Positions 55,723 through 64,000 of a DNA stretch of 64,000 nt are shown in pieces. A program made the position numbers and the translations under genes. How positions within the stretch are numbered: position 1 is the stretch's first letter; the number at the start of each line of letters is the position of its first letter. Location of the stretch: contig CM049405.1 in the NCBI GenBank assembly GCA_026929865.2, positions 17,425,001-17,489,000 of the forward strand, written 5' to 3'. The notes below the pieces were generated by a model that worked only from the letters and a program-made list of their open reading frames with translations, had not been told where the DNA came from and searched no databases. The stretch is from Hyperoplus lanceolatus (lineage: Eukaryota; Chordata; Actinopteri; Uranoscopiformes; Ammodytidae).

Positions 55723-57290
55723 GGCTGCCTCGAGATGGAAGAGGCAGACACACTAAAAGGCCTTTGAAGACATTCAAGAGACGCTGGAGCATCGTATAGA
55801 AAACTCACAAGACAAAAGACTTAATGGGTTCAGTGCCCTTATAGTGGCACAGACCTATATTTATTTGAAAAACACTTGGCGGGACACATTTTGGCATCCA
55901 AAGATGGCTTACCGGGCATTTTCTAAGACTGCCACTGGTCTAGGAAATGAGAAAAATATCTATTCAACTTGTCACATAGGAGCTGAACTGTTAGATACGT
56001 ACTGTGTGGATGAAACTGTTACATGGGCATTTGGGTAGGCGGCTTGCTTTTGTTAGAACCACACTTTTTGTTGTTGTTGAAAAATTGTCTCAACATATGA
56101 GCTATTTCACTTTATCTCTTTAATTGTACTGCATTGTTCTTTTGCATTATGTTGGCTTCATTTGGTCAAGAAATCCACTTGCCATTTTCATCTGCATACT
56201 TCTTCAAAAGTTATCACAGCAGTCATGTTTTACTTTGTGTGTCATGTACCTCTGTTTACAATGCTGCCAGAACAAGCTTTTTTGGGATGTCGTGTAACAT
56301 TTAGTTGTACAACTGCATCAGTGGCACTGTTCTTATCCTTAAGATATCGTCGAACTTCAAAGTACTCCGTTGCAAACCTTTTGTATATCTCAATGGATTT
56401 CAAAAATAATTATGTACCCCTTCCATGTTTTGTTTTCTCAGCGTTCCAGAGACAAATGCTAAAATAACATATAAAAATACCTGCTAGATTAAGCTGAGCT
56501 CTATTCCCTCCAGAGGTCTGTAAGTAAGTAAGTAAGCCTGTAAAGCCTGTATACTGTCTTAACGCGTGCATTGTTGTCTTAATGCGTGCATTGTCAAGTA
56601 AATGAAGTCCAACTTCAGCCTTTTTTTATTTCTTTTAACATTTTATATCAATTAGTGATTTATATTAATTAAATAGAAAAAATGTGTTATATCTGCCTTG
56701 TTTGTCTTGATGTTGTATCTTTTATTTATTTGATTATTCATTCATTTTATGCTGTGCTAGCTGCATGGCTACATTGAGAGTTTGGGATTTAAATGAAGTT
56801 CTCATCAACTATTGGATAAATAGCCATGAAATTTGGTTCAGACATTGAAGTCCCTCCTCAAGGTAAATTGTTATTCCTTTGGTGATCCCCCTGACTTTTC
56901 ATCCAGCACCAACATTGGGTCAAACCTTTACATTTTCCAATACTTAGTTTTGCTGTAATTTGATAATAAAACAAATTAAATATTTTAAGTACAAATTAGC
57001 AAATGTTAGTGTAGCCTTACAGAGCTGCTAGCATGGCAGTAAACTTTCATTTACCTTTGCATAACTGGGAACATTTTGATTTCTCTGCACAGTTGTACTG
57101 CAGTTGTGACTCATTGAAGATCCAGTCATTTCTGTCATGTAGCTTTTGTTTTAGTACCATCTATAATGGTTCTCAAACCCCTGTTCTAACCATTCACTTG
57201 TGACTTAAAGGTCCAATAGGAGCTATGATCATCACAATATATTAGGTGTCAAGTCTTTTCCATTTCCAAATAAAGATTATTCAGCTCTAC
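55723..57290 (+). other. acvr1: Probable 3'UTR of the receptor gene
   Basis: No exon follows the stop. AATAAA signals are at 56965-56970 and 57269-57274; either could end the transcript. The frame of 101 codons at 56162 has no coding character. Confidence 0.45.
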
Positions 57291-58200
57291 ATCTGAACTG
57301 ATGCGAAGAAAATAATAGTTTATATTTATTTGAGAAAGGGGCACGAGTCCAGCCCCCCCTTGCCAGCTGTAAACTGAAACTGCTTGCACGGCAGATATCT
57401 AAGCAGATGTCAAAACAGAAACTGGGCTCCTGACGGTTCTCAGGCTGATTAATATGCTGGAAGGGCTCCGGGCCAGATGATAGAAACGCAAGAGTAGAGG
57501 TCTGAAACTTCAGAGACGCCCTGTTCCCATTTATCAACAGCTGTCTGACATTCTACGTAGACCGTATCCATATGCAGTGTCATTTGATCCAACGAGGCAC
57601 AGAGGGTTGACTGACTCCACCAGTTACACACACATACACAATTGTGTGCTGAATTGAGAACATTTGCCACAGAAATAATACAGCATGTTGGCACATTGAC
57701 TTATGGGTAAGTATACATTTTAAAACAAAAATAAAGTCCTCTTGCTTTTAATGTCCATCCATTGAAAGTAAATTGATGAGGATTGCCTGCCAAAATGTTA
57801 TTTTCATGTCTAATTTTTTTCGTCCAGGGAGGGGGGGTTGTAGTGGCCACTGGGGTGCAATAGATAGGCTTGGTTACCAATCAGGCGAAGTAGGCAACCT
57901 CTGGCCCAAACTCGTTTTTGTTAATTTGATGAACTGCAAATCTGCACCTCTTAAGTACACTGGACCCAGCATTGTTACTTTATCTTGCCAATCCTAAATG
58001 AATGACCTTCAGTAGTTAAGTTAATATTGGGCTCACATGGTGCACATTCCCAACAACATTTACGTTTATTCATATTACTAACAACTAATCAACATACAAA
58101 ATTTGGGGCAGGTCGTTTTGCAAGATAGTGGGGGACGGGGTTCCCTTTGGTAGTGGGTACATAATTATGCTTCCATGTACTGCCGGATGTGTGCACTATA
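57290..58200. other. Intergenic stretch, no gene recognised
   Basis: No splice-bounded frame or family motif on either strand between the end of the receptor gene and the MITE at 58206. Confidence 0.35.
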
Positions 58201-58205
58201 ATTAA

Positions 58206-58571
58206 AGGTGGAGTCAGCGATTCTGGAGAATGCTTGTCAAAATAACTTTTTGTCAAAAATCAGTGAATGTCTCCTCACGATCAGCTACCTGGCTGTGTCT
58301 GAATAAGAAATCCACACTTAATTAATTCACAGCCTAGGCTCTGTAAAAGGGCATGTTGCTAGCTATGGAACACCCCTTGTATACCCTTACATACCAGTTT
58401 ACAGAGCCAATTAAGACTGTGTATTAACACCAGATATTTTTTCAGCACATAGGCTACAGACTGGTAGCGCATGGTGAGGAAATATTCATTGATTTTGACA
58501 AAAAGTGACAACACTTTTTGTTGAACTCTTGTTTTTGTTGAACAAGAGTGCTCCAGAATCTGACTCCATCT
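58206..58571. mobile_element. MITE flanked by TTAA
   Basis: Inverted ends aggtggagtc and gactccatct, flanked by TTAA (58202-58205, 58572-58575). TTAA is the piggyBac target, though a TAA duplication of another superfamily cannot be excluded. 366 bp, non-coding; a truncated relative is at 44100-44286. Confidence 0.6.
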
Positions 58572-58772
58572 TTAATGGAAACTGGAGGGGATGGGTTAAA
58601 TACACAGTGGAGGAGCATAAAAAAAGGCCCCAGTGTTAATCCATCCATACTTTCCCTTGGAAACCCATGCATGCTCACTGGTACTGTGTGTGTTTGTTGT
58701 GATCAGTGGGGGGTTCATAACGCGTCATGTGTAGTCTACAGATAGGCCTACAGATAGACTGTAAATGAGTAG

Positions 58773-58778
<6 letters not shown>

Positions 58779-58807
<29 letters not shown>
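58779..58807 (+). repeat. Poly-A tract
   Basis: About 29 uninterrupted A residues, 37 bp upstream of the Gypsy 5' LTR. Confidence 0.9.
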
Positions 58808-58809
<2 letters not shown>

Positions 58810-58843
58810 TAGTTTCCTAAAAATACTAAAAGTGACCTGGTTA

Positions 58844-59925
58844 TGTAACCCAGATACATTTTCAGTCAGTTAATGCTTTTCTGTAATATCACTGTTTTTG
58901 GTGTGTGTCTCTTTAAGGGTTAAGACCACTTTATGTTGCGGCAGCTTTACGACTGCTGTTTTACGGTGTGTGTGTTATTGTTACCTTGGAGACGAAGTTT
59001 TCGCGGGTAGTTCTCTTCTTCAATGCACAAGCAAAGTGTGGTTAAGCTGCGATTATTCCGCTGTTTATTTTCGAAGTTTAAACTTGTTAAAAAAAAGTAT
59101 TTAATTGTAATATTTACTGTGCAAAATACTCGTGCTGCTTTTGATAACATGCCGGAAGCTGTCGGTGAAGTGTACATATAAGAAGATTGTTAACAAGGAA
59201 TCGCCACGCCGAGTGAATGGACATTGATGAGACCATAGATATATATGTGTTCTATATATATCTATGGATGAGACGCTGCCGCTGTTTCTGAGTGCTGTTC
59301 CAGGGGCTCGTGAGCCGTGAGGAGCCGTCACCATCTTTTGAGTATCCCGAGGAGTGCAGGCAAAAAAATACTAAACCACCACACACATATATATATAGAG
59401 CTCTATATAATATTATTGCTGGCCAGCGCTTAACTTTACTTTATTATATATTTTTTTGATAAAGACAATACAAGGACACTGCAAGATATCTCTATTTTTT
59501 TTGGATAAGAAGACCGCTCGGAAATTTTATTTTGTTTGTTCTATGGACTGAGTGAAAGAAGACCGTTCGGTGCTCATTTTGTTTTCATGAACTAAGAAAG
59601 AGACAATTTATATAAGAGAACGAGCAACAGCTCGTCAGGTTATTTGTACGGAATAACAAGTTTGTTTTGAGACAATTTAATATTTAGTTTAACTACCTTA
59701 ACAAAGGGAAATATATTTTATTTTTGTATTTTATTTTCTTATTCTAATTGAGGGTTTACCAAAATTATAATTACATGTCTATATGATTTACAGCAAACTA
59801 TTACAAGGTTTTTCCTGGTTTCATTAGGACAAAGTAGGATGCATTTTAGTCCAGTACTTGTTGAATAAATCTGGATGATAGTAAACTGCTATCACAACCC
59901 GAGTAAATTCTGTTTATTGGTTACA
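58844..59925 (+). repeat. 5' LTR of the Gypsy element
   Basis: Begins tgtaacccagatacatttt and ends ggttaca (TG...CA), 1,082 bp. A second copy of its start is at 63665. Confidence 0.85.
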
Positions 59926-59934
59926 GACAAAAAT

Positions 59935-59952
59935 TGGCGCCCGAACAGGGAC
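59935..59952 (+). other. Primer-binding site for a lysine tRNA
   Basis: tggcgcccgaacagggac, nine bases after the LTR. The 18 bases equal the well-known site complementary to tRNA-Lys(UUU), the primer used by lentiviruses and several Gypsy-type elements. Confidence 0.85.
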
Positions 59953-60041
59953 TGAAGTGCGTCTACTTGAACTTAAATATAAAAACTCTTTAAAGTATAA
60001 TCATCTGAAAATTGTAAGGTTGGGTTAATTGAGAAAACAAA

Positions 60042-61828
60042 ATGGAGTTTTGTGACATGTATGGCTTTGACCCAGAGCGCACCATTATGCTTAAGGGTGT
60101 CCCAGCTAAGGTTAAACTGGAAGATGTAAAAAGGGTTTTTGCATTACTAGATGATGTTGTTGGAGTGCATCACATTGACAGCCTTCCCAATACCATTCTG
60201 TGTCAGTTTAGCGAGTCTTTAACTTGCTTCTAGACCGCGAGCATCCAGCTGATGACTCATATTGGGAGGTTATGCAGATAGATGAATACTGTCCACCTAA
60301 GTCAGTCAGTGAGCCACCCACAGATGATGTAGTGCCTCTTGCTCGTGCTATTGATGACATGACAGTCAATTTCAGAGAGCAGGTAAATGAGTTAGCTCTA
60401 ACATACAACATGAGCCCCATTACTTTGAAGCAAGTAGCAGTGAATCATATTTCTGGAAAAGGGGATAGTGACAAGGGCCCAGTAACTTCTACCCCAGCAT
60501 CTGCTCTTAAAGCCCCGGCATTTAAAGCACAGTCTACCCCTAACCCAAGACCGGTTGTCTTCAGTGCTGATAGCTATGCATCCAGTCCAAGACAGGCCCC
60601 TAATGACACTCTGCTTGTTGACCCCCTCCCTGCAGATGTTCAGAGAGTAATCGTGGAGCATATTGTAAAACACGACTCCCTGGTGTTCATTCCACCTGCA
60701 AGAGAACTGCGTCCATTCTCTGGAAATTCTCCTAAACCTTCTACAGAGGTGGATTACAAAGTGTGGCGGCTTAGAGCTAAGCAGGTACTAAATGACTCCA
60801 GCCTGTCAGAGGCACAGCAGCGCCGTATGCTTCTTGATAGCCTTCATACCCCTGCTTTAAATGTGGCTTTCTCTATTGGAGCCCAAGCCCCACCAAGTGA
60901 CTATCTCCATGAACTAGACAAGGCTTATGGTAACGTTACAGGAGGTGAGGAGCTGTATATTCAGTTCTTAGAGACCCATCAGGACAGTGGGGAGAAAGCA
61001 TCCGACTACTTGCGTCGACTCCAAACTCTGTTACAGGAAGTAGTTGAAAATAAAGGTGTAGCTAAACAAAATGGTGATTCTCAACTATTGAAGCAGTTCC
61101 TAAGAGGCTGCTGGGAAGACAGTATGATAACCACATTGCACCTAAAAGAAAAACTCGCGACCCCTGGTTTACAAGCAGCATTTGAGCTCATCATTGAGAA
61201 ATTAACATCTGCCCCGGTGCTTGCATTTTCCAATTGGCAGCTCCCATATGTGCTCCACACTGACACCAGTATGACCGGTTTAGGTGCAGCCCTGTATCAG
61301 GTCCAAGATGGCCAAACCCAAGTGGTAGCGTACGCCAGTCGTGGTCTCTCTAAAAGTGAGAAAAACTACCCCGTGCATAAGTTGGAATTTCTCGCCCTTA
61401 AATGGGCGGTCGGTGAAAAGTTTCATGACTATTTGTACGGGGCTAACTTCAAAGTGCTAACGGATAACAATCCTCTGACATACGTGCTGACAAGTGCAAA
61501 GTTAGATACCGCGAGCCACAGATGGCTTGCTGCTCTATCACTGTTCAACTTTGACATCCATTACAAATCTGGTGTGCTGAATATCGATGCTGATGGGCTC
61601 TCGAGGAGACCTCATGAACCATCCGAAGACGATGAAGAGTCTCGAGAGATGGACCAGAGAATTTCAGGTATGCTAGATCGAGCTAGCCTATCACCTGAGG
61701 AGTTCCAAGTTTTGGATGGGGAGACAGTGAGCACTCTTTGTATGCGCCATGGTGTCAATGTTCATGCAGTTTCACAAGACAATCAGGATCCGGACAGTGT
61801 GATACCTGCAGTGGAAACTCTTGTGTGA
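60042..61828 (+). pseudogene. Gypsy gag (PNMA-like) fused to RNase H, frameshifted
   Basis: The first frame (60042-60233) has the PNMA-type N-terminal domain (DPERTIMLKGVPAKVKLEDV). It stops at 60233 and the reading continues in another frame from about 60224, so one frameshift separates them. The second frame holds a capsid region (about 60690-61180; RELRPFSGNSPKPS, LLDSLHTPALNVAFSIGA) and then, without a stop, switches near 61190 to the RNase H end of pol (PVLAFSNWQLPYVLHTDTS, VAYASRGLS, YPVHKLEFLALKW, DNNPLTYVLTSAKLD). Nucleocapsid, protease and the polymerase palm are absent, so the join is a large in-frame internal deletion. Ends at TGA 61828. Not functional as an enzyme set. Confidence 0.85.
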
Positions 61829-63653
61829 TGAAAGTGCGGTCCCTGATGATCTGGAAGATCCAGTCCTTGGGCCAGGACAGTCAGCTCTGCCAGAAATGTC
61901 TATGGAGGACTGGCATCAGTTGCAGAGGGAAGACGCAGCTTTGGCACAAGTTATTCGTATACTGGAAGATGAGCTTGACACTGAGGTATTTGATAAGACG
62001 ACTGTGGAGCCAGAGGTAGCTCAATTCTTACGAGAGAAATCAAAGCTACTCTTGAAGAACGGAGTGTTGTGCCGCAAAGTTCTCAATCAAAGAGGTGAAG
62101 CGTTTCATCAACTTGTTATACCCAGTAGTCACAGAGAAAGAGCCTTCCAAGGTATTCATGATGAGACAGGCCATATGGGTATCGAGAGAACTTTGGAACT
62201 AGCCAGAGCAAGGTTCTACTGGCCGAAGATGGCAAAATACATTGAGACAAAGTGTAAAAGCTGTGAAAGATGTGTCAGACGAAAATCTAGGGTGCAAAAG
62301 GCATCCAAACTAGTCAACATCAAAGTCAGTGGTCCCCTTGAGCTAGTCTGTATGGATTTTCTGACAATTGAACCTGACTCAAGAGACACTAGAAACATAC
62401 TAGTCATAACTGATCACTTTACAAAATATGCACAGGCATATACAACTAGAGACCAGACAGCCAAGACTGTTGCCACAGTGTTATGGGAAAACTTCATTTG
62501 TCACTATGGTTTTCCCCGCAGGCTGCATAGTGATCAAGGAGCCTGTTTTGAGTCAGAAGTTGTAGCAGAACTTTGTAAGCATGCTGGAATCGCCAAGTCG
62601 CGCACAACGCCCTACCACCCGAGAGGGAATCCGGTAGAACGATTCAACAGGACTCTGCTCGAACTCTTGGGAACGCTGGAGGACAAAAAGAAGGAGGAAT
62701 GGAGGAAATATGTCAAGCCCCTTGTACACGCATATAATTGTACACGGAACGATGTGACTGGCGAAGCTCCTTTCTTACTCATGTTTGGCAGAGAGCCGCG
62801 TCTCCCCATTGACCTCTGTTTTGGCATCAGCCCTCAGGGTCACAATCCCAAAACGCACACACAATATGTGCGAGACCTAAAGAAAAGACTAAGACACGCA
62901 TATGAGCTAGCGTCAAGAAATGCTGAAAAACGGCAGTTGTTGAACAAAAGGCGCTGGGATGCTAAGGTGACTGCCTTGCCTTTAGAGGTAGGGGATCGAG
63001 TCCTTGTGAGGAATCTGAGTCTCAGAAAGAAGCACAAAATCTCTGACAAATGGGAATCCACTGTTTACGTTGTTGACAAACAGCCGGATGAGAGTATCCC
63101 GGTGTATGTTGTCAGGCCCGATAATGGTGAGGGCAGAGAGCGGGTTTTGCATCGAGATATGCTTCTTCCCTGTGGGTTCTTACCTGCAACCTTAGAAGCA
63201 GAGCCTGTGAGTACTGATGTGCAGGCAAACCCGTCTCAAGTTCCTGAGGTGACTGATGAGGGAGATATTGAGGATGATCTGTCTTCAATGGAAGTGGATC
63301 AAGACTTGGAAACTCAGAACATGAGCCTTGAAACCCCTGAACAGAGTACCTCTCAGTCTCAAAATCCCCTAAATCCTGATGCCCCTGAATACATGTCAGA
63401 TCAGCATGATTTGTCAGACACTGAGACTGTAATTAGTCCAGGCCCGTCCCAGGCTAGGCCTCAGAGAACAAGGGTACCACCAGCTTATCTTAGTGACTAC
63501 CAAGTTGGTCGCAAAGCCCATTGTAAACATCACACCTTAAGTCCCCCTACACAGCAGACACTGTTTTATGGTTTCTTATTGTCCTTGCAGCAGCAAATTG
63601 CAGGGTTAGTTCAGTCTCTAGCCGTAGGTAGTGACGGGGACGTCACATTTTAA
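61821..63653 (+). pseudogene. Gypsy integrase region
   Basis: The 610-codon frame overlaps the previous one by 8 bp in a different frame, probably a one-base frameshift rather than a separate gene. It contains the HHCC zinc region (HDETGHMGIERT...CKSCERC), the DDE core (CMDFL, LHSDQGACFES, NPVERFNRTL) and a C-terminal GPY-like module (SDKWESTVYVVDK). A long acidic, serine-rich tail follows (about 63190-63470). Integrase itself looks intact, but it lacks the rest of pol in this copy. Confidence 0.85.
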
Positions 63654-63664
63654 GTGGGGGAGGA

Positions 63665-64000
63665 TGTAACCCAGATACATTTTCAGTCAGTTAATGCTTT
63701 TCTGTAATATCACTGTTTTTGGTGTGTGTCTCTTTAAGGGTTAAGACCACTTTATGTTGCGGCAGCTTTACGACTGCTGTTTTACGGTGTGTGTGTTATT
63801 GTTACCTTGGAGACGAAGTTTTCGCGGGTAGTTCTCTTCTTCAATGCACAAGCAAAGTGTGGTTAAGCTGCGATTATTCCGCTGTTTATTTTCGAAGTTT
63901 AAACTTGTTAAAAAAGTATTTAATTGTAATATTTACTGTGCAAAATACTCGTGCTGCTTTTGATAACATGCCGGAAGCTGTCGGTGAAGTGTACATATAA
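63665..64000 (+). repeat. 3' LTR of the Gypsy element, truncated by the window
   Basis: First 336 bp of the LTR, preceded by a purine tract (agtgggggagga). Differs from the 5' copy only by six instead of eight A residues near 63912. Confidence 0.88.

Larger units (their letters stand above)
58844..64000 (+). mobile_element. Ty3/Gypsy LTR retrotransposon, recent, internally deleted, cut by window end
   Basis: A 5' LTR (58844-59925) is followed by a primer site (59935-59952), gag (60042 on), an in-frame junction to RNase H, integrase (61821-63653), a polypurine tract (gtgggggagga, 63654-63664) and the start of the 3' LTR (63665). The two LTRs match base for base over the visible 336 bp apart from a 2-bp difference in an A run, which indicates a young insertion. 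Two frameshifts (near 60220 and 61820) and the loss of nucleocapsid, protease and the reverse-transcriptase core make it unable to copy itself. Confidence 0.9.

Noticed and set aside
60224..61828. Domesticated host gene made of gag and RNase H
   Set aside because: It sits between near-identical LTRs with primer site and purine tract and has frameshifts on both sides, so it is part of a recent defective element.

Overview
The window is vertebrate nuclear DNA, almost certainly from a ray-finned (teleost) fish. Spliced exons with GT-AG introns are visible, together with many CA/GT microsatellites and a dense load of fish-type transposons: Tc1-like, hAT-like, MITEs with 3-bp T-N-A duplications, jockey/L2-like LINEs and Ty3/Gypsy. 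Nothing bacterial is present. Most open frames are chance frames in repeats or introns.

The one large, confidently recognised host gene lies on the + strand at 40528-55722. It is a type I TGF-beta/BMP receptor of the ACVR1 (ALK2/Alk8) group, in eleven coding exons that join in frame to 684 residues. Its kinase, GS region, L45 loop and juxtamembrane region are ordinary ALK2. Its extracellular part is not: between the signal-peptide exon and the transmembrane exon there are three consecutive exons (42699-42953, 43705-43977, 44398-44664). Each encodes a complete ten-cysteine activin-receptor ectodomain and each is phase 1 at both ends. Mammalian ALK2 has one such domain (509 residues in total). 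This triple-ectodomain receptor is the main discovery candidate. A possible 5' noncoding exon ends at 20295. A Tc1-like palindrome (51437-52928) sits only 16 bp upstream of a kinase exon.

Other host signal is weaker. The last two coding exons of an unidentified + strand gene lie at 2017-2079 and 4640-4707 and join in phase. A possible small minus-strand gene (8689-10412) and a set of decayed-looking minus-strand exons (12.4-14.5 kb) could not be identified.

Mobile DNA by region: 0-5 kb, an old TTCA-rich repeat, a tRNA-derived SINE head and several MITEs; 9-11.5 kb, a 1.06-kb MITE and a fold-back Tc1-like element; 15.3-18.3 kb, a 1.2-kb element with 16-bp inverted termini and a 5'-truncated LINE; 22-31.5 kb, four copies of one MITE family, one of them the outer shell of a five-deep nest of insertions (24198-29642); 31.9-33.5 kb, a short non-autonomous LTR element with 344-bp LTRs; 41-42.5 kb, hAT and Tc1 remnants; 47.9-49 kb, a LINE 3' end; 58.8-64 kb, a young Ty3/Gypsy element with a PNMA-like gag, a Lys-type primer site and an internal deletion that fuses gag to RNase H. 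The window ends inside its 3' LTR.
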